DNA from: Pandoraea sp. PE-S2T-3
GTDB lineage: Bacteria > Pseudomonadota > Gammaproteobacteria > Burkholderiales > Burkholderiaceae
Direction: 5' to 3'
DNA: 64,000 nt
Assembly (NCBI RefSeq): GCF_002179965.1
Contig: NZ_NGUQ01000015.1
Span: 62,001-126,000, forward strand
Shown in pieces: positions 38,997-49,714 of the stretch (its first letter is position 1; each line of letters opens with the position of its first letter). A program made the translations under genes and the position numbers. The notes beneath the pieces are model-generated. The model ran no database searches. It saw only the letters and a list, made by a program, of their open reading frames with translations, and was not told the DNA's origin.

Positions 38997-40538
38997 TTAC
39001 AGGCCGAGCTGAGCCCCGCGGGGCTCGTTTTCGTCACCCTCGCCGCCATCGCCATTATCACCGGCATCGCGCTCGACCGACGCCTTAGGCGCCTTGCGTT
39101 GCTGTTCCAGACGGTTCAGGTATTCGACGGTGATGTCGCCCGTGATGTAGTTGCCGTCGAAGCACGAGGCATCAAAGTCGGTCAGCGCCGGGTTGATGTC
39201 GCGCACAGCAGCCTTCATGTCTTCGACGTCCTGATAAATCAGTTCGTCGGCACCGATGATGCGCGCCACTTCTTCGTCGCTGCGATCGTGGGCCACCAGT
39301 TCGCTGCGCGTCGGCATGTCGATGCCGTACACGTTCGGGAACTTCACGGGCGGCGCCGCCGACGCGAAGATCACCTTGCGGGCACCGGCGTCGCGCGCCA
39401 TCTGCACGATTTCCTGGCTGGTCGTACCGCGCACGATCGAGTCGTCGACGATCAGCACGTTCTTGTCCTTGAACTCGACGCGCATGGCGTTGAGCTTCTG
39501 GCGCACCGACTTCTTGCGCATCGCCTGGCCGGGCATGATGAAGGTACGGCCGACGTAGCGGTTCTTGAAGAAGCCTTCGCGATAATTCAGGCCCAGACGC
39601 TTGGCAACCTGCATGGCTGCCGGACGGCTGGAGTCCGGAATCGGCATCACGACGTCGATGTCCTTGTAATCGATCTCGCGGCGAATCTTCTCGGCGAGAT
39701 AGTCACCCATGCGCAGACGTGCGTCGTACACCGCCACGCCATCGAGCACCGAGTCAGGACGGGCCAGATACACGAGTTCGAAAATGCAGGGATGCAGCGA
39801 CGTGGCTTCCGCGCATTGCTGCGAAGTCAGTTCGCCGTCGTTGCTGATGAAGATCGCTTCGCCCGGCTTGACGTCGCGCTCGAACGCGAAGCCCATGCCT
39901 TCGAGCGCCACCGATTCCGACGCCACCATCCACTCCGTGCCGTTCGGGCCTTCGAAGCGGCCGATGCACAGCGGACGGATACCGTTCGGATCGCGGAACG
40001 CGAGCAGACCGAAACCGGAGATGATCGAGACAATCGCGTACGAGCCACGCAGGCGGCGATGCACACCGCGCACGGCTTCGAACAGCGACGGCACGCTCAG
40101 GCCTTCGAGCGAGCTTTGCTGCAACTCGTGCGCGAGCACGTTGAGCAGCACTTCGGAGTCGGAGGTCGTGTTGATGTGACGGCGGTCGATGCGGAACATC
40201 TCGTCTTTGAGCTGTTCCCAGTTCGTCAGATTGCCGTTGTGCGCGAGCACGATGCCGTACGGGGCATTCACGTAGAACGGCTGCGCTTGCGCGGCGCTCG
40301 ACGAGCCAGCCGTCGGGTAGCGCACCTGACCGATACCCACCTGACCCGGCAGGTCACGCATGTTGCGCGTGCGGAACACGTCGCGCACCATGCCGTTGCC
40401 CTTGTGCATATAGAACGACTGGCCATCCGTCGTCGCAATGCCGGCGGCGTCCTGGCCGCGATGCTGCAAGAGCAGCAGGCTATCGTAAATGAACTGATTG
40501 ACAGGGGACTTGGAGACTACACCGACGATGCCACACAT
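38997..40538 (-). CDS. purF: Amidophosphoribosyltransferase
   Basis: First step of purine synthesis: PRPP plus glutamine to phosphoribosylamine. 513 aa. After Met removal the N-terminal nucleophile Cys is exposed (MCGIVGVVSKSPVNQ). The glutaminase domain spans about 1-240 (LQHRGQDAAGI, HNGNLTNW), the phosphoribosyltransferase domain about 250-470 (VLIVDDSIVRGTTSQEIV). The C-terminus is an Asp/Glu/Gly-rich tail. It is downstream of cvpA by 59 bp, the familiar cvpA-purF pair. Confidence 0.97.
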   Translation of the reverse strand: MCGIVGVVSKSPVNQFIYDSLLLLQHRGQDAAGIATTDGQSFYMHKGNGMVRDVFRTRNMRDLPGQVGIGQVRYPTAGSSSAAQAQPFYVNAPYGIVLAHNGNLTNWEQLKDEMFRIDRRHINTTSDSEVLLNVLAHELQQSSLEGLSVPSLFEAVRGVHRRLRGSYAIVSIISGFGLLAFRDPNGIRPLCIGRFEGPNGTEWMVASESVALEGMGFAFERDVKPGEAIFISNDGELTSQQCAEATSLHPCIFELVYLARPDSVLDGVAVYDARLRMGDYLAEKIRREIDYKDIDVVMPIPDSSRPAAMQVAKRLGLNYREGFFKNRYVGRTFIMPGQAMRKKSVRQKLNAMRVEFKDKNVLIVDDSIVRGTTSQEIVQMARDAGARKVIFASAAPPVKFPNVYGIDMPTRSELVAHDRSDEEVARIIGADELIYQDVEDMKAAVRDINPALTDFDASCFDGNYITGDITVEYLNRLEQQRKAPKASVERDAGDNGDGGEGDENEPRGAQLGL

Positions 40539-40597
40539 GGCATGAATCCTTCAAAAAACTTCGAAATCTGTGTCAAACGAACGGACCGTATTATCCG

Positions 40598-41497
40598 TCA
40601 TTCGGAAACCTTGTGCAGGCCGGCGGACGGCGCGGCCGATCCGCCGCTGCGCATGCCCCATCCCTGCTGTACGCCATCGCTCGCACCGGGGCTCGCCAAA
40701 CCGGCGCCCGGCGCTTGGCCGGAGGCGCTCCCAGCGCTACCGCCGCCGAGGCCCGCGTTCGTTCCGGCGTTCGCAACCCCGCCGGCACCGTTCGCCTGCC
40801 CCGCCCCTGCGGCACCGCCGCTGAGGTTGTCGCGAATCCCGACCATCTCGCCACGGCTCTTCAAGCCGCCCTGCCCGCCGAGCATTTCCTGCATCCGGCG
40901 ACTCGGTTCCAAACTACGTTCCAATTGTGGCAAGGGGATCGGCGTCCCCAGCGAGTTCACGCTCGGCACGGCCTCTTCGGGCTTGTGAAGGTAATGCTGG
41001 ACCGGCTCGGGCAGATACGGCATCAGGCGCTCCAGCCCGGCTTCGACCCACGGGCGCACCATCGAGTGCTGCCACGCCGGTTGCTGAGGCAATGCTGTCA
41101 ATCTGGCGGCGACCAGCAACAACATCAAGAGCAACATGCCGCGCACGATACCGAACAACATGCCTAAACCGCGATCGGCCGGACGCAGCCCGATCATGTC
41201 GGTCATGCGCCCCACCAGCGCGCTCACGATGCCGGCCCCGAAGACGACGGCCACCAACACCAGCAGGAAACCGAGCGCACCCTGCGTCATCTCGCCGCCG
41301 GGCAGGTCGGCTGGCAGCCAGTGCGCCACGGTCGGGCCGAAAGCGCGCGCCACGAAGAAGGCCACCACCCAGCCCACCAGATTGAACAGCTCGCGTACCA
41401 GACCGCGCAACATGCCCAGCACCATCGAGCCGAGCAAAATCGCGATCGCCGCGTAATCCACTACGGTCAGCAGACCGCCCTGCGCAAAATTACCCAA
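40598..41497 (-). CDS. cvpA: CvpA family membrane protein
   Basis: CvpA-like inner-membrane protein, named for colicin V production and regularly paired with purF. 299 aa if started at the TTG at 41497, one base after the SPOR-gene stop. Four helices in the first ~140 residues (VVDYAAIAILLGSMVLGMLRG, LFNLVGWVVAFFVAR, GALGFLLVLVAVVFGAGIV, LFGIVRGMLLLMLLLVAARL) match the family. By comparison with the family N-terminus a GTG at 41461 could be the true start. The last ~130 residues are a Gly/Ala/Ser-rich extension not seen in the ~160-aa E. coli protein. Confidence 0.88.
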   Translation of the reverse strand: MGNFAQGGLLTVVDYAAIAILLGSMVLGMLRGLVRELFNLVGWVVAFFVARAFGPTVAHWLPADLPGGEMTQGALGFLLVLVAVVFGAGIVSALVGRMTDMIGLRPADRGLGMLFGIVRGMLLLMLLLVAARLTALPQQPAWQHSMVRPWVEAGLERLMPYLPEPVQHYLHKPEEAVPSVNSLGTPIPLPQLERSLEPSRRMQEMLGGQGGLKSRGEMVGIRDNLSGGAAGAGQANGAGGVANAGTNAGLGGGSAGSASGQAPGAGLASPGASDGVQQGWGMRSGGSAAPSAGLHKVSE

Positions 41498-41498
41498 C

Positions 41499-42500
41499 TC
41501 AGCCCGCCTCGGCGACCATGGCCGTCAAACCGGCATCACGGATCTTCTTGCTGGCGGCTTCGGCGCTGTTGCGGTCAGGGAACGGACCGGCACGCAGCAG
41601 GTAGAGCTCGCGGCCGTCGACGTTGCCCTTCACCATGTAGCTCGGCACGTTCACGAGCTTGAGCTTGACGAGCCACGCCTGCGCGCGGTCCTGCGTCGAG
41701 AAGGCGCCGATGCGCACCAGATACTTGCCATTACCGGCAGGTGCCGCCGCTTTGGCTTGTGCGTTGTCGTGATTGGCCGCCGGCTTGGCGTTGTTGTTCT
41801 GCGCGAACTGGGCGATCGGGTCGGCAGCGTTCAGATCAGGTTTGTTGGCTGCCTTGGGCGTGTCGTGCGATTCGCTGGGCTTGGCCGCAGGCTTCGCTTC
41901 GGCGTGCTGCTCGGGCTTCTTCACCTCAGGCTTGCTGTCCGGCTTCGATTCCGGCTTGGCCTGCGCCACCGGCGGCGTGACCGGCGTGAGGGGCACGGCA
42001 GGGGCGACCGATGTACTCGGCGACGACGGCGGCACACCTGTCGGTGCCGGTGGCACCGCCGCGGCTTGCGACTGGGACGATGCCGGCTTGTTGGTGTTGC
42101 TGCCGCTGCTGTTGCTATTCGCGAGCGAGTTGCCGTCGACGGCTTCTTCACCCTTGTCGAGCGACGCATCGGTCGACGGTGCCGCCGCTTGCGGCTTCAC
42201 GCGCACGGGCGGCGAATTGGCATCTTTACCGGGAATCTGGATGGCGATGTCGTCGGCCGCCGGCTTGGGTTCGGGGGCCAGCACCATCGGCAAGATGATG
42301 ACGGCCGCGAGCACCAGCGCAAGCGCGCCTACCAGACGGCGGCGCGCGCGTTGCTTCTCGGGCAGCAGCGGGTCGAGTTGTTCGTGCTCGCTGTATTCGC
42401 CCCCTCCCGCCGTACGGCTGCCGGTGCGGCCGCTCTTGCGGCTACCGCGCTTCGGGGAAACGGCTTCGGCGTCTTTCTTGCGGAAGGAAAACAATCCCAT
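41499..42500 (-). CDS. SPOR-domain cell division/peptidoglycan-binding protein
   Basis: Bitopic inner-membrane protein, 333 aa, FtsN/DedD-like layout: cytoplasmic N-terminus of ~65 residues, one helix (VGALALVLAAVIILPMVLA), a ~190-residue periplasmic linker rich in P, A, K and S, and a C-terminal SPOR domain (GKYLVRIGAFSTQDRAQAWL, ELYLLRAGPFPDRNSAEAA), which binds denuded septal glycan. The ATG at 42500 (MGLFSFRKKD) has AAGGG upstream; upstream in-frame ATGs are less likely. Between folC and cvpA, as in relatives. Confidence 0.92.
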   Translation of the reverse strand: MGLFSFRKKDAEAVSPKRGSRKSGRTGSRTAGGGEYSEHEQLDPLLPEKQRARRRLVGALALVLAAVIILPMVLAPEPKPAADDIAIQIPGKDANSPPVRVKPQAAAPSTDASLDKGEEAVDGNSLANSNSSGSNTNKPASSQSQAAAVPPAPTGVPPSSPSTSVAPAVPLTPVTPPVAQAKPESKPDSKPEVKKPEQHAEAKPAAKPSESHDTPKAANKPDLNAADPIAQFAQNNNAKPAANHDNAQAKAAAPAGNGKYLVRIGAFSTQDRAQAWLVKLKLVNVPSYMVKGNVDGRELYLLRAGPFPDRNSAEAASKKIRDAGLTAMVAEAG

Positions 42501-42624
42501 AGGCCCTTGGCTCAGGTCGAAACTTGCGTCGTTGGATTGATCATCGCGCATCCGGTGCATACTGCGCATGACATTTCTCGTAAGAAAATGTCACTGCATG
42601 TCACTGCGATTACACCATCAGGCG

Positions 42625-43923
42625 TTAGTGGCGCTGCAATTTGCGGTGCGACATCACACCCGCCACCGTAAAGAACGATCCAAAAACCACAATTCTATCA
42701 TTCTCCCCGCACTGCTCGAGCGCGGCGGCATAGGCTTTCTCAGGGGATTCGAAGGTTTCGACCGAATGATCGGCGTCTTCGACAAACCCGACGGCACGAA
42801 GCTTCTCTTCAAGCACTTCCGGACTCGCCGCGCGCGGGGTCGGCAAACCGCACAGGCGCCAGTGATCGACCTTGTCGACCATGTGCCGCAGTACGCCTTC
42901 AATATCCTTGTCGGCCATGGCCCCGAACACCGCGTAGGTATACGGAAAGAACCCCATGCCGTCGATGTTGTGTCCCAGCGCAGCGGCCGCGTGCGGGTTG
43001 TGTGCCACGTCGAGCACCACGGCCGGACGCCCCGGCAACACCTGAAAACGCCCCGGCAATTCGACGGAGGCCAGCCCCAGACGGATGTCCTGTGCCGACA
43101 CCGGCAACTCGGCCCGCATCGATTCCAGCGCCGCCAGTGCAGCAGACGCGTTCAGCAACTGGTTGGCGCCCCGCAGTGCCGGGTACGCCAGTGCCGGGCG
43201 TCGCATGTTGCGCCCTGCGTAGCTCCACTGCTGCTTGTCGCCCTGATAGTTGAAGTCGCGCCCAAATTGCCAGAAGTCGGCACCGATGCGCTCGGCTTCG
43301 GCAGCCAGCGTGGCGGGCGGCATCGGGTCGCCGCAGACCGCCGGCTTGCCGGCGCGGAAGATGCCGGCCTTCTCGATGGCGATCGCTTCGCGCGTGTTGC
43401 CCAGATACTCGGCGTGATCGATGTCGATGCTGGTGATGACCGCGCAATCGGCGTCGATGATGTTCACGGCATCGAGACGGCCGCCCAGTCCGACTTCGAG
43501 AATCACCGCGTCGAGGCCCGCAGTGGCGAACATCTGCATGATCGCCAGCGTGGTGAATTCGAAATAGGTGAGCGAGACGGGTTCGTCAAAGCTCGTGCGG
43601 GCACGCTCGACGGCCTCGAAATGCGGCAGCAACGTCGCATCGTCGACGATCTCGCCATTGATGCGGGCGCGCTCGTTGAACGTGAGCAGGTGCGGCGAGG
43701 TGTGGCAGCCGACGCGATAACCGGCCGAGAGCAGAATCGCCTCGATAATCGCGCAGGTCGAGCCTTTGCCGTTGGTACCGCCGACGGTGAAGACCGGACA
43801 GGGGAAATGCAGGCCGAGGGCCTCTTTCACGCGCCCGATGCGCGTAAGTCCCATGTCGATGCCCACAGGGTGAGCGGTTTCAAGATGGGCGAGCCAGGCG
43901 TCGAGAGTGGAGTATGTCGGCAT
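42625..43923 (-). CDS. folC: Bifunctional dihydrofolate synthase/folylpolyglutamate synthase
   Basis: Adds glutamate to dihydropteroate and to folates. 432 aa. P-loop VGGTNGKGSTCAIIEA near residue 48, TSPHLLTFNERARING, LEVGLGGRLDAVNII and the Mur-ligase-type ITSIDIDHAEYLGNTRE with the C-terminal domain motif LDVAHNPHAA are intact. It is separated from accD by a terminator-like hairpin, and is followed by the SPOR gene. Confidence 0.96.
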   Translation of the reverse strand: MPTYSTLDAWLAHLETAHPVGIDMGLTRIGRVKEALGLHFPCPVFTVGGTNGKGSTCAIIEAILLSAGYRVGCHTSPHLLTFNERARINGEIVDDATLLPHFEAVERARTSFDEPVSLTYFEFTTLAIMQMFATAGLDAVILEVGLGGRLDAVNIIDADCAVITSIDIDHAEYLGNTREAIAIEKAGIFRAGKPAVCGDPMPPATLAAEAERIGADFWQFGRDFNYQGDKQQWSYAGRNMRRPALAYPALRGANQLLNASAALAALESMRAELPVSAQDIRLGLASVELPGRFQVLPGRPAVVLDVAHNPHAAAALGHNIDGMGFFPYTYAVFGAMADKDIEGVLRHMVDKVDHWRLCGLPTPRAASPEVLEEKLRAVGFVEDADHSVETFESPEKAYAAALEQCGENDRIVVFGSFFTVAGVMSHRKLQRH

Positions 43924-43942
43924 GAATGTGCGGGCAGAAAAG

Positions 43943-43968
43943 CAAAGCGCGGACGAACGTCCGCGCTT
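43943..43968 (-). terminator. Hairpin between accD and folC
   Basis: AAGCGCGGAC and GTCCGCGCTT pair perfectly around GAAC. On the minus strand GCTTTGCTTTTC follows, a moderate T-rich tail, so it is a likely but possibly leaky terminator for the trp-accD transcript. Confidence 0.7.
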
Positions 43969-44144
43969 GAGATCCTGCTAAGTAATGCAATGGCAGTGGG
44001 TGACACGTACGTGGCACTGCGTGGCGTGGCGCCATTTTACGCCGATGGGCGCGCCTTGGGGGCGGCATACCGAACGTTGCAGCGCCATGCCGCAGTGTTT
44101 CGCCGCAACGCTTCACGTAGTGCAGCGGTGCGGCACACCACGCA

Positions 44145-45020
44145 TCAGGCCACCGCGTCAGCCGGCTGGCACTGCATCAGTGCGATCAGACGTGCGATTT
44201 CTTCGCGCATCTTGCGGCGGTCGACGATCATGTCGATCGCGCCCTTTTGCAGCAGAAACTCAGAACGCTGGAAGCCTTCCGGCAGCTTCTCACGCACGGT
44301 CTGTTCGATCACGCGCGGACCGGCAAACCCGATCAGCGCCTTCGGCTCGGCCATCACCACGTCACCCAGGAAGGCGAAGCTTGCCGACACGCCACCCATC
44401 GTCGGGTCGGTCAGCACCGAGATGAACGGCAGCTTGGCATCGGCCAGTTTGGTCAGCATGGCCGTGGTCTTGGCCATCTGCATCAGCGAAAGCAGGCTTT
44501 CCTGCATGCGCGCACCGCCCGAAGCGGTCACGCAGATGAACGGCACGCCCTGCTCCAGCGCATTCTGCGCACCGCGCACGAAGCGCTCGCCGACCACCGA
44601 GCCCATCGAACCGGCCATGAACGCGAACTCGAAGCACGCCACTACCACCGGCAGCGTGTGAATCGCCCCGCCCATCACAACCATGGCGTCGGTTTCACCC
44701 GTGTCGTCCATGGCTTCCTTGATGCGGTCCGGGTACTTGCGGCTGTCCTTGAACTTGAGTGCGTCGACCGGCACGATTTCCTGACCCAGCTCGTAGCGGC
44801 CTTCCGGATCGAGCAGCGCGTCCAGACGGGCGCGCGCACCGATACGCATGTGATGATCGCACTTCGGGCAGACATGCAGATTGGCTTCCACGTCGTTGCG
44901 ATACAGCACGGCTTCGCACGACGGGCACTTGATCCACAGCCCTTCCGGGATGCTCTTGTTGCGCTGCGTCGGATCGGTTTGCTTGATCTTCGGGGGCAGC
45001 AGCTTATCGAGCCAGCTCAT
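44145..45020 (-). CDS. accD: Acetyl-CoA carboxylase carboxyltransferase subunit beta
   Basis: Beta half of the carboxyltransferase, partner of AccA (11602-12570). 291 aa. The N-terminal zinc ribbon is visible as [14 protein letters not shown] and [10 protein letters not shown] (C-x2-C pairs). The crotonase-fold core includes [19 protein letters not shown] and [14 protein letters not shown]. It follows trpA by ~115 bp, an arrangement conserved in beta-proteobacteria. Confidence 0.97.
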   Translation of the reverse strand: MSWLDKLLPPKIKQTDPTQRNKSIPEGLWIKCPSCEAVLYRNDVEANLHVCPKCDHHMRIGARARLDALLDPEGRYELGQEIVPVDALKFKDSRKYPDRIKEAMDDTGETDAMVVMGGAIHTLPVVVACFEFAFMAGSMGSVVGERFVRGAQNALEQGVPFICVTASGGARMQESLLSLMQMAKTTAMLTKLADAKLPFISVLTDPTMGGVSASFAFLGDVVMAEPKALIGFAGPRVIEQTVREKLPEGFQRSEFLLQKGAIDMIVDRRKMREEIARLIALMQCQPADAVA

Positions 45021-45134
45021 AGTTTCTCCTTGGCAAACGCCCGCCCCCGGTCGGGGACAGGCGTCTCAGCGGCCTGACGGCCGTTTCAATTCAGCGTTTC
45101 ATCGGCGGGATGATACCCCACCCGGCCGCGCGTG

Positions 45135-45959
45135 TTACCGCGCTGGCAGGCCCTCGTCGAGCGCCTGACGGATTTCGCCGATGAATTCAGCCAGCGATTT
45201 TACCGCGTTCTGGCCTTCCAGATCACGCGGCGTGTTTTCAAGCCGTTGCACGATGGCACTGCCGATCACCACGGCATCGGCCACCCCCGAGATGGCACGG
45301 GCCGTTTCGGCATCGCGAATGCCGAAGCCCACGCCCACCGGCAGCGGTGCCACCGCCTTGATCTGAGGGATTTTCGCGGCCACGCTGTCCAGATCGAGGC
45401 TCGCCGCACCGGTCACACCCTTGAGCGAGACGTAGTACAGATAGCCGCTCGCCTGCTTGGCCACGGCGGCAATGCGCGCGTCGGTCGACGTCGGCGCCAG
45501 AAGGAAGATCGGATCGATACCGCGGGCGCGCATGGCGCCGGCGTATTCCTCAGCTTCTTCCGGCGGATAGTCGACCACCAGCACGCCGTCCACCCCGGCC
45601 GCCGCTGCCCGTTCGGCAAAGGCGTCGAGCCCCATCGCCTCGATCGGGTTGGCGTAGCCCATCAGCACGATCGGGGTGCGGTCGTTGGTCTGGCGGAATG
45701 CGGCCACGTAGCCGAGCACCTCGGCGAGGCTCACGCCGCGTGCCAGCGCACGCTCGGAGGCGCGCTGAATCACCGGGCCATCGGCCATCGGGTCGGAAAA
45801 CGGCACGCCGAGTTCGATGACGTCGGCGCCGTTATCGGCCAGTGCATGCATCAATTTGACCGTCCAGCCCGGCTCGGGGTCACCGGCGGTAATGAACGGA
45901 ATGAGGCCCTTCTTACCCTGCGCTTGCAAGGCTTGGAACGTCGCTTGAATGCGGGACAT
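45135..45959 (-). CDS. trpA: Tryptophan synthase subunit alpha
   Basis: Cleaves indole-3-glycerol phosphate to indole, which tunnels to TrpB. 274 aa. [11 protein letters not shown], the catalytic Glu/Asp in [23 protein letters not shown] and [14 protein letters not shown] are present. The start at 45959 lies 47 bp inside the 3' end of the methyltransferase gene, in another frame, so translation of trpA is probably coupled to it. Confidence 0.97.
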   Translation of the reverse strand: MSRIQATFQALQAQGKKGLIPFITAGDPEPGWTVKLMHALADNGADVIELGVPFSDPMADGPVIQRASERALARGVSLAEVLGYVAAFRQTNDRTPIVLMGYANPIEAMGLDAFAERAAAAGVDGVLVVDYPPEEAEEYAGAMRARGIDPIFLLAPTSTDARIAAVAKQASGYLYYVSLKGVTGAASLDLDSVAAKIPQIKAVAPLPVGVGFGIRDAETARAISGVADAVVIGSAIVQRLENTPRDLEGQNAVKSLAEFIGEIRQALDEGLPAR

Positions 45960-46875
45960 GATCGGAAAGTCTCTGAAGTCGTTGGTTGGCGAGCGCGTGG
46001 TAGTGCGCGTTCAGCTCGAAGCCGACGAAACGCCGGCCGTGCAGCGCGCAGGCCACGGCAGTCGTGCCACTGCCCATGAACGGGTCAAGCACGAGGCCGC
46101 CGGGCGGGCAACTCGAGAGCACCATGCGCTCGATGATATGCAGCGGTTTCTGCGTCGGATGATCGACGCGTTCGGGGTCTTGCCGGTGCAATCGCGAGAT
46201 GGACCACAGATCCTTGGGGTTGTAACCGAGTTCCAGCCACTTGCTGCCCTCGAAGATACGACGCGAGCGCGCTTTCTTCGTCGCGGCGTCGTAAGGCACG
46301 CGCACGGCATCGAGATCGAAGTAATAGTCCTTCGAAATCGCGAAGAAGCCGATGTTGTCGTGCACCGACGAAAAGCGTCGCGTGCTGCCGCCCATGCTCG
46401 GTACGCGGCGATCCCAGATGATCTCGTTGATCATCAGCATGCGCTGCTTGAGGAACACGAACAGCTCGGGGGCGTATTGCCACGTGCAGAACAGATACAG
46501 CGAGCCGCGCGGCGCGAGTTTCGGAATCGCCGCTTCGAGCCAGCCGTAGGTCCAGCCGAGGAAATCCTCGCCCGAACGCTTGTCGGAGTCGTTGCCGTAA
46601 TCCTTGCCGAGCCCGTACGGCGGGTCGGCAAGAATCAGGTCGACGGACCCGTCGGGCAGTTCATGCACGTGTTGCAGGAAGTCGGCATGACGTAGCGCAA
46701 TGTCGCCCGGCGCCCAGCGCGCACGAAGCTCGCCGGCCGCCTCCATGGCTTCAAGACGCGCAGCCGCGGCTTCGGTGGCATCAACAGGACGAGCGGGACG
46801 CACAGTCCCGAGGACGTCATTTTGTGCCTCGCCCTGAGCGATGGTCTCTTGCGGCGGCGCGTTGCGGTCGGTCAT
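45913..46875 (-). CDS. Orphan DNA methyltransferase (beta-class, adenine-N6 type) inside the trp operon
   Basis: SAM-dependent DNA methyltransferase, 320 aa. Motif IV DPPYG is at 84-88 and the SAM-binding motif [14 protein letters not shown] comes late (about 275), the beta-class order. VDHPTQKP (motif X region) lies between. The DPPY form favours adenine N6 methylation. No restriction endonuclease is adjacent, so it is an orphan enzyme. It sits 46 bp after trpB and overlaps trpA by 47 bp. From memory, the equivalent trp-linked Burkholderia enzyme methylates GTWWAC and affects gene expression; that this protein shares the specificity is inference. Confidence 0.92.
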   Translation of the reverse strand: MTDRNAPPQETIAQGEAQNDVLGTVRPARPVDATEAAAARLEAMEAAGELRARWAPGDIALRHADFLQHVHELPDGSVDLILADPPYGLGKDYGNDSDKRSGEDFLGWTYGWLEAAIPKLAPRGSLYLFCTWQYAPELFVFLKQRMLMINEIIWDRRVPSMGGSTRRFSSVHDNIGFFAISKDYYFDLDAVRVPYDAATKKARSRRIFEGSKWLELGYNPKDLWSISRLHRQDPERVDHPTQKPLHIIERMVLSSCPPGGLVLDPFMGSGTTAVACALHGRRFVGFELNAHYHALANQRLQRLSDHVPHSSDVPSLASAG

Positions 46876-46921
46876 GCGGATTCTGGTTACCTGTCGGATC
46901 GGTGGAGTCTCGCGGCGCCGC

Positions 46922-48130
46922 TCAGGCGTCGCTGGCCGGTTTGGCCATCGCCATCACGGTGTGCATGTCCTTGTCGCCCCGTCCCGAGAGGTTGACCAGA
47001 ACGATCTGGTCGCGGCTCAGTGTGGGCGCAAGCTTGCACGCGTAAGCCAGCGCGTGGCTCGACTCCAGTGCGGGAATGATGCCCTCGATCCGGCAGCAGT
47101 CATGGAATGCCTTGAGGGCTTCGGTATCGGTGATGCCCACGTACTCGGCGCGATGGATGTCGTGCAGCCACGCGTGTTCGGGGCCGACACCCGGATAGTC
47201 GAGACCGGCCGAGATCGAATGCGTCTCGGTGATCTGGCCATTGGCGTCTTGCAGCAGATACGTGCGGTTGCCGTGCAACACGCCCGGCGTGCCACCGATG
47301 ATCGACGCCGCGTGACGGCCGGTCTCGATACCGTCGCCCGCCGCTTCCACGCCCACGAGCTTGACGTCGGGCAGATCGATATACGGGTAGAAGATGCCCA
47401 TGGCGTTGGAGCCACCGCCCACGCAGGCGAGCACATAGTCCGGCTGACGGCCGGCGAGCTCGGGCATCTGCACCTTGCACTCGTCGCCGATCACGCGCTG
47501 GAAGTCGCGCACGAGCATCGGGTACGGGTGCGGGCCGGCCACGGTGCCGATGATGTAGAACGTGCTTTCGACGTTCGTCACCCAGTCGCGCATGGCTTCG
47601 TTGAGGGCATCTTTGAGCGTCTTCGAGCCTGATTCGACGGGCACGACGGTCGCACCGAGCAACTGCATGCGATAGACGTTGGCCGCCTGACGCTTGACGT
47701 CTTCCGCGCCCATGTAGACGACGCATTCCATGCCGAAACGCGCCGCGATGGTTGCGGTCGCCACGCCGTGCTGACCGGCACCGGTCTCGGCAATGACGCG
47801 GCGCTTGCCCATGCGACGGGCGAGCAGCGCCTGCCCGATCACGTTGTTCACCTTATGCGCGCCGGTGTGGTTCAGGTCTTCGCGCTTCAGATAGACCTGT
47901 GCACCGCCCAGCTCGCTGCTCCAGCGCTTGGCGTGATAAATCGGCGACGGACGGCCGACGTAGTGCTTCAGTTCGTAATTGAATTCTTCGAGAAAGGCGG
48001 GATCGTGCTGGTACTTGGCGTAAGCCTCACGCAGCTCGTCGAGCGCGTGAATCAGCGTCTCGGCAACAAAAACACCGCCATATTGGCCAAAGTGGCCACG
48101 GGCATCGGGCAAATCGTACATGGTCGTCAC
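46922..48130 (-). CDS. trpB: Tryptophan synthase subunit beta
   Basis: PLP enzyme condensing indole with serine. 402 aa. [15 protein letters not shown], the PLP-lysine region [24 protein letters not shown] and the phosphate-binding [12 protein letters not shown] are intact. The ATG at 48130 or another three codons in could be used. It follows trpF by 50 bp. Confidence 0.97.
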   Translation of the reverse strand: MTTMYDLPDARGHFGQYGGVFVAETLIHALDELREAYAKYQHDPAFLEEFNYELKHYVGRPSPIYHAKRWSSELGGAQVYLKREDLNHTGAHKVNNVIGQALLARRMGKRRVIAETGAGQHGVATATIAARFGMECVVYMGAEDVKRQAANVYRMQLLGATVVPVESGSKTLKDALNEAMRDWVTNVESTFYIIGTVAGPHPYPMLVRDFQRVIGDECKVQMPELAGRQPDYVLACVGGGSNAMGIFYPYIDLPDVKLVGVEAAGDGIETGRHAASIIGGTPGVLHGNRTYLLQDANGQITETHSISAGLDYPGVGPEHAWLHDIHRAEYVGITDTEALKAFHDCCRIEGIIPALESSHALAYACKLAPTLSRDQIVLVNLSGRGDKDMHTVMAMAKPASDA

Positions 48131-48180
48131 TCTTCGCAGTAACCGGGTGTGCAGCCCCTTGCGGGCGCCCCGGCAGGTTG

Positions 48181-48837
48181 CTATTCGGCGTCGGCAGCGC
48201 GTACTGCGCGCACGAACGCCGTCATTCGGGCGGGATCTTTCACGCCCCGTGACGCCTCAACACCGCTCGACACGTCGACGGCGTACGGCGTCACCTGGCG
48301 GATTGCCTCAGCAACGTTGTGTGCGTTCAAGCCACCACTCAAAACGGCCCGACGCGCGATGTCTTTTGGAATAAGTGACCAATCGAAAACCTTTCCCCCG
48401 CCCCCGTAGCCCTCAACCAGGGCATCCAGCAAAATACCTTGCGCGGCGGCGTATGCGTTTGCGAATTGTAGCAAATCGCTACTGTCTTTCGTCTCCGGGC
48501 CAATACGCATGGCACGCATGTACGGACGGTGCCCTGCGGCGGCGGCCAACGCCGCGCAGACTTCGGGCGATTCATCGCCGTGGAACTGCAACGTGGTCAG
48601 CGGCACCGCCTCGACGGTACGCGCGATGTCGTCTGCCGTGGCATTGACGAACAACCCCACCACGCTGACATACGGCGGTACCCGGCGGGCCAGTTCGGCG
48701 GCGCGTGCGAGATCGACGTAACGCGGGCTGGGCGGGTAAAACACGAGGCCGATCGCATCGACGCCGAGGGCGACCGCGTGGTCGACGTCCGCCGGCTGCG
48801 AGAGGCCGCAAATCTTGATTCGGGTGCGAGATGTCAT
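48181..48837 (-). CDS. trpF: Phosphoribosylanthranilate isomerase
   Basis: Amadori rearrangement step of tryptophan synthesis, 218 aa. [21 protein letters not shown] includes the catalytic Cys; [19 protein letters not shown] near the C-terminus carries the catalytic Asp. The ATG at 48837 overlaps the truA stop as ATGA, so translation is coupled. An in-frame ATG 14 codons upstream lies inside truA and is unlikely. Residues ~140-150 hold a Gly-rich [12 protein letters not shown]. Confidence 0.95.
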   Translation of the reverse strand: MTSRTRIKICGLSQPADVDHAVALGVDAIGLVFYPPSPRYVDLARAAELARRVPPYVSVVGLFVNATADDIARTVEAVPLTTLQFHGDESPEVCAALAAAAGHRPYMRAMRIGPETKDSSDLLQFANAYAAAQGILLDALVEGYGGGGKVFDWSLIPKDIARRAVLSGGLNAHNVAEAIRQVTPYAVDVSSGVEASRGVKDPARMTAFVRAVRAADAE

Positions 48838-49646
48838 GAAGGGGTTCCGTCTTGTGCCCAAGGCATCGGGAACGGCCACGCCGCCCAGTTGGGCTCGGGC
48901 ACTGCGAAGCGCTCAGGATACCCCACGCGTGCGAGATACAAGCCATCGGGCATGAAGGTCGGCGCGGCCTGACGGCGGTCGCGGCTCTCCAGCACGGCAG
49001 CCATCCAGTCGACCGACTGACGGCCCCGGCCGATCGCTACCAGACACCCCATGATGTTGCGCACCATGTGATGCAGGAACGCGCTCGCGCGAAAGCGGAA
49101 CACGAAGAAGTTGCCCTGCTGTTCGATGTCGATGGCGTACAGATGCTTCACCGGCGTCTTGGCCTGACATTCGGACGAGCGGAACGCCGAGAAGTCGTGT
49201 TCGCCGACCAGCGCCTGACCGGCGGTGCGCATGGCGTCGAGATCCAGCGGCGTGTGCAGCCAGCCGCAACGGCCTTCGAGCAGCGGCGAGCGCACCGGAT
49301 GCACGTAGAGCACGTAAAAGTACGTGCGCTCGAACGCAATGAAGCGCGCGTGAAAGTCATCCGGCATCGCCTGCGCCCATTGGACGGCGACGGTCTTCGG
49401 CAGAAACGCGTTCACGCCGCGCACCCACGAGAACATCGCCCGGTCGAGTTCGGTGTCGAAATGCACCACCTGCCCGATGCCGTGCACGCCCGTATCCGTA
49501 CGCCCGGCCACGGTCGTCGGCAGGGAGACGCCGCCGAACTCCCGCAATGCGGATTCGAGCGCCTGCTGCACGGTGTTGCCATGCGGCTGCGATTGCCAGC
49601 CGGAAAACGCCGTGCCGTCGTAGTGGATGCCCAGTGCGATTCGCAT
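48834..49646 (-). CDS. truA: tRNA pseudouridine(38-40) synthase
   Basis: Isomerises uridines 38-40 in tRNA anticodon arms. 270 aa. [20 protein letters not shown] and the catalytic Asp in [19 protein letters not shown] are clear, as is [17 protein letters not shown]. First gene of the truA-trpF-trpB-methyltransferase-trpA-accD run, downstream of the fimV terminator. Confidence 0.96.
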   Translation of the reverse strand: MRIALGIHYDGTAFSGWQSQPHGNTVQQALESALREFGGVSLPTTVAGRTDTGVHGIGQVVHFDTELDRAMFSWVRGVNAFLPKTVAVQWAQAMPDDFHARFIAFERTYFYVLYVHPVRSPLLEGRCGWLHTPLDLDAMRTAGQALVGEHDFSAFRSSECQAKTPVKHLYAIDIEQQGNFFVFRFRASAFLHHMVRNIMGCLVAIGRGRQSVDWMAAVLESRDRRQAAPTFMPDGLYLARVGYPERFAVPEPNWAAWPFPMPWAQDGTPS

Positions 49647-49681
49647 ATCTGATGCGCGCCCAACGGCACGCCTGCGGTAAA

Positions 49682-49714
49682 AGAAAAACGGGCGCCCAAC
49701 CTACGAGCGCCCGA
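49682..49714 (-). terminator. Rho-independent terminator of fimV
   Basis: On the minus strand CGGGCGCTC and the complementary GCGCCCG enclose GTAGGTTGG, followed by TTTTTCTTTTA. It isolates fimV from truA. Confidence 0.88.

Noticed and set aside
45913-46875. Methyltransferase as part of a restriction-modification or BREX-like defence system
   Set aside because: Neighbours are trpB and trpA only; no nuclease, helicase or specificity subunit is present in the window.
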